64,000 nt of DNA, from positions 9,726,214 through 9,790,213 of the forward strand of contig OZ024871.1 in assembly GCA_964017185.1 (NCBI GenBank), given 5' to 3'. Below the pieces are notes generated by a model that saw only the letters and a program-made list of their open reading frames with translations, was not told the DNA's origin and ran no database searches. This stretch comes from Rugalucina vietnamica (taxonomy: Eukaryota > Mollusca > Bivalvia > Lucinida > Lucinidae). The position numbers and the translations under genes were made by a program. Position 1 is the stretch's first letter; every line of letters begins with the position of its first letter. Shown here piece after piece: positions 12,191 through 24,519 of this stretch.

Positions 12191-13629
12191 TTTTTTCAGA
12201 GCACTTGTTCTCGACCAAACAACAAAGTTCGCTGGTTAGAAAACGAAAGTACAGCTTGCCGTAAAGAAAATGTACATAAATATTTAACGTTTTCCCCTAC
12301 TATGACTAATGAAATAATAAAACACGACATACGAAGTCTGTCAGATATATTGAAATCACGTGTCTTATCTGGAAGCAGTTGGCAACATACAGCGACAATA
12401 TAATGACTGGTGTCTCGCGGCAACGTGAGGATACACTTCTCTTAATGAATGACCATTTTATTGAATGACCATTATGTGTTTTCCTGTTCTCTCAGATAAA
12501 AAGCAATCACGTGCAAATGCGTCGTTTATATCAACCGCACAATCCAGTGACAGACAGGCATTGAAACAACGTCGGTTACGCACAGGAATGAATAAAATAA
12601 AATTTTGAATAAAACTTGCAGTTGTCAGACAGTTCAACAAATGCATAAGAACTTGCATAAAAGCATAAAGCATTTAAAGGCCACCAATTAAATTTGAAAT
12701 ACATGTATCAAGAACATGCCTTTTATGGACTTTTCATGTAAGCTTAGAGACATACGTGCATCAAGTATTCCCGTCTTGATAATAGATAAATGTTTACATG
12801 TCAATAGTTTCGCTTTTAAAATGTCCATGCATAAAGACGCATATTAGTATTTATCACGTCGATGGAATTGCATTTTGGTTTTGGTTTGGTTGGTTTGGTT
12901 TGCAACATTTCACGATTTAAATGAAAAAAAAAAAAAAAAGCATTTAGATCCGATTTGACTGGTAGGGATCGAAACAACGTCTACACACAGGAATAAATAA
13001 AATCTTGAATAAAAACAACTGGTTTGCAGTTGTCAGACAACACAGATCATATCTTTGAACATATGCATAAGAACTTGAACCAGAGGACCAATGGTCCTGT
13101 AACGCTCACATGAGATCTTGCGGATATATACCAATTAACTTGTTTGACTGTAAAGGTCACATATACGTGGCTTGTCCCAAAAGTCCCGTTACACATACAT
13201 TTTATTCTTAACGCATAGCATGAACCAACCAAAGTTACTCATGCGGAATAATTGGGCATATTGGAACTTATTTTACTGTACAAAATGATACTCACTTCAA
13301 TGACCTCACTGCTACAGATACCTTGGTAACCATGAGTAGGCATGACCGGAGCAGGTCAAACTATGCAAAATGTTTTCGGAACTTCTATTTTTCGCAATCT
13401 GCTAAATCAACATTGGCATAATGTGATCATTTAGAAAATATACCAGCCTAACTAGCATTCTGTGAGATTCATTTAGTGATAATGTTATGAAATTTGGGAA
13501 TGGTTTGATAATTTGGAAGACAAATAAAGAAGCTTACCTATAAAAATTCAACGACAAAATTACGTTGTCAGCGATAAGTTGCGGAGCAAAAATACAGGGT
13601 CGTTATATTTAAACATCTAAAACATGTTC
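12191..13629. repeat. Dispersed repeat blocks, no gene seen
   Basis: About 12340-12640 (ATGAATGACCATTTTATTGA, CAAATGCGTCGTTTATATCA) recurs at 23085-23180, 32740-32900 and inverted at 43830-43990. About 12690-12800 (ATCAAGAACATGCC, TAAGCTTAGAGACATACGTG) recurs at 16335-16380 and 16765-16800, where a retroelement interrupts it; it is therefore a related empty site. The rest to 13629 is unassigned. Confidence 0.5.
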
Positions 13630-14500
13630 TTTAATGGAAAGGTACAAGTAGGCAAAGATCAGGAAAAGGCGCAATCAGAAAAAGATTCCCACTCCAAAAA
13701 CGGAGGTGGGAAAAAACCAAACCAACAATCAGGCCCCCATACCATGAAACATATCGTAAGCCGGATGAGCAGCTATTTTCCCAATAGGTAGCCACTCAGT
13801 TACCTTAACTTAACTAAAAATATGAAAACATACATAAGGCGCCAACAGCACAAAAATATTAAACAACAAGACATAAAACAAAAAGAACCACCACAGAAGT
13901 ATCGACTTGGAACTATGGAACGCCAGAGCTGTCTCATGATCCATAAACGTCATTATATGATGTACAAACGTCATTATATGATGTACAAACGTCATTATAT
14001 GATGTACAAACGTCATTATATTATGCGAAAACGTCATTATATGATGTATAAACTTCATTATATGATGTGAAAACATCATTATATAATGTATCAATGTCAT
14101 TATATGATGCGAAAACGTCATTATATGATGTACAAACTTCATTATATGATGTGAAAACATCATTATATGATGTACAATCTTCATTATATTATGTACATAA
14201 TATAATGAAGATTGTACATCATATAATGACGTTTGTACATTATATAATGAAGTTTGTACAACATATAATGATGTTTCCACATCATATAATGACGTTTGTA
14301 CATCATATAATGACGTTGTTACATCATATAATGACGTTTGTACATCATATAATGACGTTTGTACATCATATAATGACGTTTGTACTTCATATAATGACGT
14401 TTATTGATCATGAGACAGCTATGGCGTTCCATATGGAACGATTTAAACCGGTTTTACAGGTACCTAACCTCACCCTCAGCTCCTGTAGTGGTTCAGTGAT
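13630..14500 (-). mobile_element. YLDD-type retroelement 3' UTR, split by a palindrome
   Basis: Minus-strand copy of the retroelement 3' UTR, beginning on this strand with AAAGGTACAAGTAGGC (the conserved 3' end) and running to ATCGACTTGGAAC at 13913. It resumes at about 14433 (GGAACGATTTAAACCGG) and goes on to CTCAGCTCCTGTAGTGGTTC. About 30 bases of UTR normally found at the junction are missing. The gap holds the palindromic minisatellite. Confidence 0.75.
13915..14432. repeat. Palindromic 21-bp minisatellite element
   Basis: Outer ends are ATGGAACGCCA plus AGCTGTCTCATGATC in inverted orientation. Inside, ~11-12 copies of a 21-bp unit (ACGTCATTATATGATGTACAA) run in one orientation. They then invert at a centre near 14194/14195 (ATGTACAT) and ~9-10 copies run back. 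The left arm (280 bp) is 42 bp longer than the right (238 bp), exactly two units. The whole could form one long hairpin. Open frames over it only translate the repeat. Confidence 0.88.
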
Positions 14501-14569
14501 AAACAAGAAATAAGAAATCATTTTAAGAAAATACTAAACATAGATACCAACGTTTAACATGAATAACGG

Positions 14570-14870
14570 AAAGCAGAGTGAGCAGCTATTGAAGGTATTA
14601 GGTGGTCACAGTGATAGCTTGGACAGAACAAGTAAATGCAGAGGGCTAAGTGAACAGACATTATATTCGGGTGGTCACGAAGCCATGCAACATGAACCTC
14701 GTAATTGGAATAACTTTGATAAGTGTGAACCAGAACAGCAGTACCGCCTTGGTACGGTCAGTTATAAAATAACTGGGGGGCTTAAACCGGTTTTACAGGT
14801 ACCTAACCTCACCCTCAGCTTCTGCAGTGTTTTATAACATTTAGTTAGTTCTTCGGTCCTCGTGGTGAAA
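14570..14870 (-). mobile_element. Diverged YLDD-type retroelement 3' UTR fragment
   Basis: Minus-strand fragment: GTGAGCAGCTATTGAAGG and GTGGTCAC at its left, then GGGGCTTAAACCGGTTTTAC, CTCACCCTCAGCTTCTGCAG and TAGTTAGTTCTTCGGTCCTC. The middle is strongly diverged. Confidence 0.6.
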
Positions 14871-15179
14871 CCAAGCAATTGTTTAGCTTCATATTAGTTG
14901 CGTACTCCTATACTATTACACAACCCCTATTCTTAAAAAGATGTTTCAGCTAACAGAAATATTACTTGACCTAATGAAACATGGGAAGTGGTTAACAGTG
15001 GATAGCATTTAGTTAATTATTCTAAGTTTGAGTTTGCATGACTGATCTTTATAGTATTATTTTGACGATTTGCTTATAAATATTTTACTTTGATTTCCAA
15101 ATATATACTACAGCATTATTTATGTTAATATAAATCTAATTTTGAAATAGATTTCTTGTTTGTGGTGTATTTATCCAAA
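14871..15179. other. Unassigned AT-rich sequence
   Basis: No gene or repeat recognised. Confidence 0.5.
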
Positions 15180-16305
15180 TAGCAAAATATTAAGAAAAAA
15201 CATCACAATTAACGCAACGTCATTAGACTTGCTCCGGTGCAGTAGGGGTACAGGTTCAAACCTCCTCTGCGTTTTAACAAATATGCGTAGCAGTACTAAA
15301 ATTTGCCCCCAAAGCCCTAAGATATAGTATTTGGTGACTATAAGTGTTGTAAGCTCTGACATGCTGTTATTGTGGCAAACCAGTGAGTGTAATGGAACTT
15401 TTGGTACGACCCTCGTATGTACGTAGGCCCAGGACAGAGTCAGAGTAGCCCCTAGAGTTAATTTCTTTTTCAAATTCATAAATATTCTGTCCACTTGCCC
15501 ATTTCCAGGAAGTTTTTCCATTCAGTGTCATTTTAAGTTTTCTGCATATGTGACCTATGTTGACATTGCCGTAAAATCTGTCACGATCATCACAGGGTCA
15601 TGATTCATACACACTCTAGTCTTAATTGCTACATATCAATTTTCGTTGAAATAGGTTCAGCTGTTCATTCAAAGAAGATTTTTGAAGGGTTTTAACCATA
15701 CATGGGCATGGCAGCCACCTTGGTCACGTGACCAGGTTTATTTATAATCACATTGATTCCCCATTCATACAGATGCTTCCTATATTGACTTTGATTGGCC
15801 AAGTGGTTTTAGAGAAGAGGATTCTTGAATATTATGGATATATACATGTTTAATGCCCCCGGGCAGGGGAAGACCCACCCCTGGTGTCCAAATTCCTTTC
15901 AGAATCTTAAATCTCCAGTTCATTTACCCACTTCCTGCAAGTTTTTCCCTTCAAATCACATTTTAACAATGTTCCCATTCAAATGCATGGGCGACCTATG
16001 TTGACCTTGTCGTAAAATAGGCCAATGTTATCTCAAGATCATGATTTATATAAACTTTGTAGAGCTCCATTGCCTGATGCTTCATGTAAAGTTTCAAAAT
16101 CATAGGCCTTCTGGTTCTGATGAAAAGGAATTTTAAAGGTTTTTGCTATCTATAGCCATGGTGGCCATCTTGGTCATGTGACCTGGACCATTTATTGTTA
16201 GCGGACGACGATGAAGGACGACGACGGACGGACGGACGGACGCCGGAGCATGGCCATCTTATAAGTTCACCTTTTGAGCCTTCGGCTCAGGTGAGCTAAT
16301 AAAAG
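15180..16305. mobile_element. Element with 437-bp direct repeats and GACG microsatellite end
   Basis: Two diverged direct copies about 437 bp apart. Each contains CCACTTGCCCATTTCC or CCACTTCCTGCAAG, GACCTATGTTGAC (15553 and 15990), a TCATGATT segment, and GGTCACGTGACC or GGTCATGTGACC. The right end has (GACG)n at about 16206-16242, then a small palindrome, TTGAGCCTTCGGCTCAGGTG. From memory this arrangement is frequent in molluscan genomes, but I cannot name the family. Near 15245 GGTTCAAACCTCC resembles a tRNA B-box without the rest of a tRNA. Confidence 0.55.
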
Positions 16306-16409
16306 CATATAACACTTAAAGGCCACCAATTAAAATTGCAATACAGTATCAAGAACATGCCTTTTAGATTTTTTAAAATCACTGTATCAAGAACATGCCT
16401 TTTAGATTT

Positions 16410-16765
16410 TTTAAAACCACTGCAGAAGCTGAGGGTGAGGTTACGGCCGTGTAAAATCGATTTAAACTGTGTTACTGATCGTTCCAAGTCGATACTTCTG
16501 TGGTGGTTCTTTTTGTCTTTTATGTCTTGGTGTTTAAAATATCTTTGTGCTGTTGGCGCCTTATGTATGTTTGCATATTTTTAGTTAAGTTAAGGTAACT
16601 GAGTGGCCACCTATTGGGAAAATAGCTGCTCATTCGGCTTACGAAATGTTTTCATGGTATAAGTACCTGATTGTTAATTTGGTTTTTTCCCACCTTGGTT
16701 TTTAGAGTGGGAGTCTTTTTCTGATTGCGCCTTTTCCTGATCTTTGCCTACTTGTACTTTTTTAT
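16410..16765 (+). mobile_element. YLDD-type retroelement 3' UTR copy inserted in a dispersed repeat
   Basis: Starts at CCACTGCAGAAGCTGAGGG and ends at CTTGTACTTTTTT. The flanks (ATCAAGAACATGCC on the left, ATAAGCTTAGAGACATACGT on the right) are adjacent without the element at 12705-12750, so the insertion can be seen directly. The left flank also shows a local duplication of TCAAGAACATGCCTTTTAG. Confidence 0.8.
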
Positions 16766-16948
16766 ATAAGCTTAGAGACATACGTGTATCAAGTATTCCC
16801 GTCTTGATCATAAATAAATGTTGACATGTATATAGTTTTGCTTTTCAAATGCCCATGCATAAGGATGGAGTTGCTTGTTTGGTTTGCAACGTTTCACGCT
16901 TTCGTTGAAAAACAAAAATACCGTTTATAAATCATTTCCAGTCAAATA

Positions 16949-17983
16949 TACTCATCAAAAGAAGTTTAGCACCAGTTAATATTTTTCTCATTTTTAAATA
17001 ATGTTTAGTATAGACATTTTTCGAATAAACTTTAAAAAACTTGGTATCATCTTAAAGGGCTGGACTTTGTGAATAACAACGTAATAATTTCTCATAAAAA
17101 GATTAAGTAAAAATGTGCAAAAATGCATGTTTTTGAAAACACCAAAATTTGGGATGCAGCAAAAAGCCCACTCCTTTATTTCTGGGCTTCCAAACCTGAA
17201 TTCGTTCCATATCTCTAGACATTGAAAGCAATCATTTAAAGCAAAAAAGTAAAAATTGAACTTTTCTGACAAAAACACCATTTTTGACCAAAAATAACGA
17301 TATTTCAGATTTTGTTTAAATTCTCAGATAAAGCTTACTAACTCCTCCCTCCAATAAAATGGGTTGTTTTTCCATCAAGCACAGCATGTAGCATCCCTTA
17401 ATATTTAACTGGAGGTACTGCTTTTCAACACATCCAAATTCCGACTTTTTAAAATGCTGCATATCAAAAAAATGCTCATGCGGTATCTTTGACATGGGGT
17501 TGCCATTAACAGAAAGAAAATAGGCGATATGTTTTGGTGTCAAAACATCTCATAGTGATCCAAAATGAAAATTAATTTTGATTTTACTCATTTTCTCCAA
17601 TATTTATGATTTTTAGTAAAAAAGTACAATTTTGTCAAAAAATACAATTTTACCCAAATTTTGAGATTTTTTTAAATTGTTATTAGGCTTTATCATTTGC
17701 TTTGGAGCACGTGTGTGTAAATTTGGAAACAAACATGTGTTCTCAACACTGTGGTCGTTGGGGTAGAATTTTTTCGACTTTCCAATTTTCAGTATTTACA
17801 GAAAATGGGAATTTTCAAGTTTTCTTAAAATCGTTTCCCCAACGTTTTTGGTCTCATGGCACACATTATCAAAATCTTTCAGACTGTACAAATTCAAAAG
17901 GGTAGGTTTAAAATTTAATGGTCAAAATGTCACTTAAAAATATGAAAAAAATCTAAATGGTGTTAAACTTCTTTTGAGGAGTA
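16949..17983. mobile_element. Mariner-like TIR element, non-autonomous
   Basis: A 1035-bp element with inverted ends TACTC(A/C)TCAAAAGAAGTT at 16949 and 17983, flanked by TA on both sides. A related empty site with a single TA occurs at 39345-39425, where the neighbouring text (TACC... then TTTTAGTGCG and AATGAACCGTC) is continuous. TA duplication is typical of the Tc1/mariner superfamily. Two adjacent minus-strand frames inside (16994-17281 and 17316-17543) match no transposase I know; no DDE/D pattern is visible. Confidence 0.75.
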
Positions 17984-18399
17984 TATAAAATATTATTGCG
18001 TTAAACTCTAATGAACCGTCCAAAACAATTTGATATTATTATGCTTTCATAGGGATTTATGAAATTTCAATATCATACATGAAACATAAAGTTATCAATT
18101 TTTCAATCACCAAAGTGATTATTTGTCTGGTAGCGAAAGTGAATTACAAAAACAGTAGAATTCACACTCTTAGGGGGCAAACATAATAAAACCAATTGAA
18201 CTATTAAACTGGATTAATGTTTTTTTTTTAATCTAGCATCAATCGGTCATAAATGTTGACAAGAATATTGTACAGGTGGTTTGGAAAGTGCAACAGCAAT
18301 GGTCTCTTGCTTCTAAGGAAGTGCGCTGAAAATGATCTTCTAATCACCAACACAGTCTTTCGTCTACCTAACAGAAATAAAACATGGATGTCTCAAAGC
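17984..18399 (+). repeat. Dispersed repeat shared with 39.4 kb
   Basis: About 18003-18180 (AATGAACCGTC, CAATTTGATATTATTA, CTTTCATAG) matches 39415-39570. No gene is seen. Confidence 0.6.
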
Positions 18400-18787
18400 T
18401 AAATCAATCAAGACAGCATGAGACAAGCTTTCTTTAAGGACATCTGCAATCAACTGGATGCAATCAATCTCAGTTCAGAGAACCGCGAAGAAAACTGGAC
18501 AGGTTTCCATAAAACAGTTCATTCTTCAGTTGCTACTACCTTAGGACATCTCACAAACATCAAGCGGCAAGACAAGATTCCAGACACGGAGGTCCTGTAG
18601 AAAGCAGGGATGCAAAGCATGCATACTGTCTTAAAGCTAGCACAGCTAAGGTGGACTGGCCATGTTATAAGAATGCCTTATGAGCGACTTCCAAAGAAAG
18701 TCTTCTATGGAGAACTACAAGACTCTGAAGGATTTCGACATACCTATTGGGTCTTGTGAACAGACAGACTGCACAGGAGCAATCAAA

Positions 18788-18826
<39 letters not shown>

Positions 18827-19440
18827 TACACATGTATTTATTTTGAGAGGATTACATATTAAGCAGAAACAACTAACCTTACATATGACCCTTTGTAAAA
18901 GTTACATATATACATTTAACAAATATATACAAATTTACAAAAATCCTTAAGACTGCTATCTAGGAATCCTAGCATCTAAAAGTGATAAACAATCAATAAA
19001 ACATATTGTTGTAAATGCTCTGTTTAAACAGTAAAAGGTGTCTTTAAGACCTTTCCTTTGTAAAATATGTTTTAAAGCGCACAACAACTGATGAAATCTA
19101 TATTAAGATTATAATTTAACTTTGGTTAAAAGTAATATGCTTTGTAAAATATGAGGTAAAATAAAATGATTACGATACCGGCGAGGTCTCATCAACAAAG
19201 GAGCAGCTCTCTATGAAAACAAAATAGAATCTGAGAAACTGAAAGAAAGCGTAGAGAGCGCAAAGCCATACCAATGGGCCACCAGCTGAGTCCATGACAC
19301 TGACTTGCTCTACTTGCAACCGACAGTTTAGAGCTAGAATAGGCCTAGTCAGCCATCAAAGAACTCACCAACACACACGAACCTATTCAAGAAATAAACG
19401 GATTGTCTTTCTCATCAGTGAGAGACGAACCGAACGACCA
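18400..19440 (+). mobile_element. LINE 3' part (RTE/craniofacial-like family) with terminal zinc finger
   Basis: Fragments at 18415-18600 include NLSSENREENWTGFHK, then a jump by deletion to the 3' end of the ORF: NIKRQDKIPDTEVL, AQLRWTGHVIRMPYERLPKK (about 18640-18700) and VFYGEL. After an insertion the ORF resumes at about 19175 with KGAALYENKIESEKL. It ends in a C2H2 finger, CSTCNRQFRARIGLVSHQRT (about 19303-19364). The WTGHVIRM segment and the single terminal finger are characteristic of this LINE group. The body between is deleted, so the copy is dead. Confidence 0.78.
18788..19165 (-). mobile_element. Insertion with (TAT)n tail inside the LINE
   Basis: The LINE ORF is broken by ~380 bases that begin with (AAT)n at 18790-18825. 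On the minus strand this end reads AATAAATACATGTG followed by (TAT)n, like the 3' end of a small retroelement. No coding similarity was seen. Confidence 0.5.
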
Positions 19441-20816
19441 CAGGTGGTTAGCAGTCACTTTACATATTCCAGGCATTCTGGAAAGTTTAAGCAACCGTGT
19501 GATCCGTCTCTATCAAAGGAAGGCTCCCATTAAATTGCCCATTAAGAGACAAGTTAAATTTAACGTCATTCCATACAATGAACTTAGTTGACAGTAACTG
19601 ACGTTGTGCGTTAGAGAGCAAATGCAGGTGTAACAGCTCTCTTCCTGTTGACACTTAATAAGGTAATCGTGATTTAATGTCGTTGCGTTCGTGCTTCATT
19701 TTTGTTTCACGTGTGATAACATCATACATTTAATTTAATCATTTTCTAATGATTGCAGTCTGATTTACTACCTTTGTTTTGGTCATACGGCATATGGAAA
19801 ATAGTTTAACCATGCATATAGGCGAAATAGGAAATACGCGACACATCTTTGTGTTTGAGTTGAGAATTTCCGAATGTTCTATTGTCGTCCGGAATTTACA
19901 TGTAAAATGCAACAAAAGTAATAAAATATTGCAATTAAGGTAATATATTAGTTATTATCAAAGATACTGCTTGTAACTCCCTTGATATAAGCACAAGTTC
20001 AAAAATGTATCTCAAGCAAATGAAATCACTGACTGAATGGTTTTTGACTAAGATTGCGAATTGTTTTACAGAAGAAGTTTAAATCTTTCACTATTAACTG
20101 GAGGGTGAGTCACTTATCTAACCATGCATGATCGAAAAAATACATTGTCTTTTAGGAAAATGCAATTGTGTCTGAAAATGATGTTGTCTAGGAACAACCA
20201 ATTACTGGTTCGGCTTTAGATTTAATTTGATAAAACAGAAACATACAAGTTCATCTCTTTTCTAGTAGTGTAGTTGTAAAACAATTAATTGTTGATCTTG
20301 ACGGAATACTTTAAGGCAAAAAGGAAAACGAACTTGATAGAATAGAAGGAAGGAAAGAAAAAAGACCAACAGAATAGCTTAATGGGGAAGCCATACTTTA
20401 ACAAGTATAGTCCTTGATTCACTAACCCCAAATGTAGCTTGCATCTGGCCATTCAAAGTCGCAGGTTTAGGATGTAGTTTTAATCAGATGTTATTTCAAA
20501 TTGGTATCACGTGGCGTATTGTGCTTGGGATAGGCTATGGCATTTTAGTGATACTTCTTGGATTTTCAATATAGCGAGGGTTACCTTTTTTCCTCAAGTT
20601 TAATATAAACTTTCTAGAAGCCAGATAAAATGAGGAGAAATCGGGCATATCTATTTATCATTCAACAGACTGATTCCATGTTTCCTGGAAGTAATTCCAG
20701 TGAATGAATAGTTTGCTCCTTAACTGACAGTTAGAGTCTTGGTAAATTGAGGATACAGCAAACGGATAATTATAGCATTCGAGAGTGAGATTTAAATGCT
20801 GTGCCTGATTCAATTT
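19441..20816 (+). repeat. Large dispersed repeat unit
   Basis: Non-coding. About 19580-19660 matches 40240-40310, 19680-19830 matches 40330-40480, 19850-19930 matches 40480-40555, and 20030-20300 matches 23810-24050 (CACTATTAACTGGAGGGTGA). About 20640-20720 resembles part of 11760-11830. The shared segment order shows a common long repeat. Confidence 0.6.
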
Positions 20817-21052
20817 GAGCCGCGTCATAAAAAAACCGGATTTTGTCTATGCGAAAACAAAGGCGCAGATCAGCTTCGCAGTAACCGCGAAACCAATCAA
20901 CGCCTTTGGTTTTGCTACACAAAATCGCTACAATTTTTATGCTTTCTAAATCCAGAATTTCAAGCCTCTAGCCATCTTCTGTGCTTGTGCAGCTCGGTTT
21001 GTGTCGAACCTGGTCGGAAGCCCCGAAGACCGGTTTTCTCACGTCGCGGCTC
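20817..21052 (+). mobile_element. GAGCC-TIR hairpin MITE, copy 1
   Basis: 236 bp from GAGCCGCG to CGCGGCTC, flanked by the 4-bp direct repeat ATTT (20813-20816 and 21053-21056). Internal AACAAAGGCGCAGATCAGC belongs to the family hairpin, here partly degraded. Non-coding; frames across it are fortuitous. Confidence 0.85.
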
Positions 21053-21056
21053 ATTT

Positions 21057-22045
21057 GTAAATGAATCAATAACAGTGTATAAATGTTTGACACTGAACCA
21101 TTCCAAGAAACAGAAAAACAAACAAAGCAAGGGTCTCCTTGGATACAACGAAGTTGGGTAGCTGGGCGATGACAGAAAAACATAATACAAACTTTTTTTC
21201 AACCAAACATTGCCTTCTTATTCACAAATAGAACGTATTATTGGTTGTAGACAAAAACAGAATAAAATACCAACAGATTACGAAATAGCTTCATGGTTAG
21301 ACATCTTGATTGCTCAGATTAAACATAAGCTTCATATAATATCGTTTTATTCCTGTTAAAAGTTGCAATGATTAGTTCCATGTTATGACTGTAAGGAATT
21401 GGCCATTGACTTGTCCATCTCTAGAAACACAACCTAAATCGGTAAAACTATACTGATAAATTTAACTCTTTAAAATCTTAACTAGCCTTGAACCAGACTA
21501 AAATGCATGCGCTATATGTTTTATATATCGCGCCTTTTCAGGCCACATGTTTTTCTTTTTCTTTTTCTTTTTTTTTTTTTTTTTCAGACTACAGTTTGCA
21601 TGAGTATTTGTCCTGCATCGACTTTAATGGAACGACCGTTGACGTGCCCTCTCTATATTCTTGACATTCTATATTCTCTACATTCTTGACAAAGATGAAG
21701 TAAGAAATGTAATTTTCTTGCATTTTATTTTGTTTTGTCTGAAATCGAGCACAGAACGCTGACTGTATTGCTGTTACCGTTCTTATTTACAAGACTTTCG
21801 ATGTCGGTACAGATGTTCTAATATGTTAGTTTTTATTATATATATATTGTTACAAAAAGAAAAAAAAATCTTCTTTTTCAAAATGTGTATAAATACGTGT
21901 ACAAGTATAACACTCGGATATACATTCATAGAACTTGCACTCGGTCCCACAACAAAAAAGACACGTTCATGAATACATGTATAATATCTATATTGTCAAG
22001 AAAATATACAGTAAAGTTTTATTCTCTCTCTCCTACCATGATTAA
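21057..22045. repeat. Large dispersed repeat unit
   Basis: About 21300-21430 matches 26280-26410. About 21480-21830 (GCATCGACTTTAATGGA, CCGTTGACGTGCCCTCT) matches 32120-32430. A CT-rich run lies at 21551-21585. No gene seen. Confidence 0.6.
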
Positions 22046-22922
22046 TACGAGGTCTGTCATAGGTGCTGTAACTTTTTTAATAGACATGATAGATTGCTGT
22101 ATTATACCTTGATTGAATGGGCCACATTTCTCCTTTATAATGATGCCAAAATAATGCCCGAAAGAAATAGGCGCCTTGAAAAAAATCTGGGGAAAAACCA
22201 ATGGCAAGTTTTCTAGAATTTGTGAATATTATTGTGTACGTTTCATGCGTCATATCTTCATTACTACCGATCAAATTTTCCCCAACTTTACAGTGATAAA
22301 TAATAGTATATTTAGAAACGCAATGTGACGAAAATACCGTTATCGATGCTATGGTGACTTTATAATGAAGCGATATATATGACGTCATTAAAATACGTAC
22401 ACCTATAGCATTTCTGGCACCGTTGGGCCATTATTTTTGCTTACTTTTTATGAGTTTACTACAGGGCACACTAGGATAAAACAATAAAATGGTTAAATGC
22501 ATTTAAGGTCCCTAGTCTACGTGTAGATGTCAATAAATGCCCTTTGAATTTAAACTGTAATTTTAATGTATGCACAACAAGTCAATTTCAATATTTCATT
22601 TTGCAATAATTCAATTGAATAATTTTGATTTTTTTTCAGGATATATTCATCAATGTTTGAAAAATATATTGCATGGATTATATTTTTTCGAGTCGTTTTT
22701 TCTTTAAAAAATATTCACAAATTCAGGAAAAAGTGCCATTGGTTTTACCCCAGGTGTCTTTCAAGGCGTCTATTTCGAAGTATTTATTTCTTTCGTGCAT
22801 TATTTTGGCATCATTGTAAAGGAGGCATGTAGCCCTTTCAATCAAGGTATAGTACAACAACCTATCATGTCTATTAGCAAAGTTATAACACCTGTGACAG
22901 ATTATTTTGACCCACCCTCGTA
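22046..22922. mobile_element. Mariner-like TIR element with TA duplication and related empty site
   Basis: Element 22048-22920 (873 bp) begins CGAGGTCTGTCA and ends GACCCACCCTCG, flanked by TA at 22046-22047 and 22921-22922. Inverted termini extend about 190 bp with divergence (shared AATAGACATGATAG, ATGATGCCAAAATAATG). The paralogous sequence at 32590-32660 reads continuously from GTCAAGAAAATATACAG through a single TA to GTCTGTAGGAAGCG, a related empty site. CGAGG after TA is typical of mariner ends. No transposase was seen, so it is non-autonomous. Confidence 0.88.
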
Positions 22923-24519
22923 GTCTGTAGGAAGCGATGTATGCGAAACGTTTGTGCACATTGGAGAGGGAGATAGCTTGCCTACTATTTCTCGTATATC
23001 ATTTAGTGTCTTTCATTGTCTTATCTGGACGCAGTTGTTCACATTTAGTGACAATTAATGACTAGTGTCTAGCGGCAATGAGTGGATACACTTCTCTTAA
23101 TGAATGACCATTTTGTTGAGTGACCATTATGTGTTTACTTGATCTGTCACGTGCAAAGGCGTCGTTTGTATCAACATCACAATTTAAAGAAAATCGTGGA
23201 TGCAAGCATAAAGCAACATGGTATTTTAAGCAACCGTTCCATTTATTAATGGAAGTGGGTACTTCTGTCTGTCTAGACAACGGCTGTTAATTGCATGATG
23301 GAGTACTCTACAATGTCCAGATAAAGAACGTGCTTTCAGGGGGCAAAGATTTATTTTGTGCTAAAGTTCTTTAGAGGGATTTATTTTCATAAATAACAAA
23401 ACGCATTACCTCAGAGGTCCAGCAAAATAAAAAAGGTAAGAAATCAGAAACTAGCAGTAAAAAACAACAATGAAATACCTTATTCTTTATAAGTAATATT
23501 ATAATCCTCACATAAGAGTGCAAAATAACCTGGTAATTGCAAAGCGTGGCATCGAATCCAGAAACAGAACGAAAGACAGCAGAACTACCGCCCTGGAACG
23601 ATCAGTCGTAAAACACTGAGAACTAAAGACGTTGTATCCATGTTTATGTTGAACCCGCCAGATATTAACAACAACTCTACTAGGATACACTAGAGCCGGG
23701 TATTACATTAATCCCTTTCAATGTTGAACACCAATCTAAACAAAATGTAGATAGCAATTAATAGGTTAAGCAGACGTTCAATATGTCAGAGATCTTTGAA
23801 AACACTACGTGTATGGTAAGATTGCAAATTGCATGTTTAAATGTTTCACTATTAACTGGAGGGTGAGTCATTTATCTAATCATATAGATATCTACAATCA
23901 GAAAAACGACATGGTTTTAAGTAAGTGGCAATTGTGTCTGAGAAGGATCGGAACAGCCAATTACTTGTTCGACTTTAGATTTAATTTGATTAAACAGAAA
24001 CAAACGAGACAAGTTCAACTCTATTCCAGTATTTATAGAACAATTTATGGGTGACATCAAATGAGATTGGATGGGCATGCAAGAAGAATACCGGCATAAA
24101 ATAAAACATTTTCATATGTGGGATTCATCAACGGGCGCGATATCCTAGTGGTTGATGAGTGTAGGGGCGAGATGGTCAATTCATCTCAAACAAAGTGCGC
24201 CCCCCCCCTCCCGGTTAACATCAACAACTAAGGAGGTAGGTACAACAGACAGAGAAACAGACAGGCTGAATAGACAGCAACCAATATGGAAATGGCTGTT
24301 GAAAAAGTACTGAATGGCTTAATGTGGCATTTTTAAATAAAAACTTATATCCCCAGAGTCTTTAATCCTTAAAGGGTGGCTAGCTACTGACCGTACGAAG
24401 GCGCTGGTTCTGGTTTAGATCTGGCTTTCAATGTTATGTGGAAATGTCATATTGTGTTTACGATAGGCCATGTATTTGCTGTGATACTTAATAGATCTTC
24501 GGTTCGGCTTGTGTTTGCC
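22923..24519 (+). repeat. Large dispersed repeat unit
   Basis: Non-coding. About 22923-23180 matches 32641-32900; 23230-23310 carries the GGAAGTGGG segment; 23400-23440 (CAGAGGTCCAGCAAAATAAA) matches 41270-41290; 23810-24050 matches 20030-20300. Near 23595-23610 a short minus-strand scrap of the retroelement UTR (GGAACGATCAGT) is visible. A C-run lies at 24201. Confidence 0.55.

Noticed and set aside
14200..14400. Regular repeats resembling a CRISPR array
   Set aside because: The units are contiguous with no unique spacers and the sequence is eukaryotic; it is a palindromic minisatellite.
13810..14513. Frames of 148-156 codons with HHIMTF- or SLYDVQT-like repeats, possible repeat protein
   Set aside because: They are translations of the 21-bp minisatellite (a multiple of three) on both strands and run into retroelement UTR. 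No independent coding evidence.
20796..21202. Overlapping frames of 71-121 codons with CLCENKGADQLRSNRE
   Set aside because: These residues come from the MITE hairpin and appear at every copy of the element (e.g. 50351, 63735).
24133..24180. tRNA-like A-box (TATCCTAGTGGTTGATGAGT)
   Set aside because: No B-box or body follows at the expected distance.
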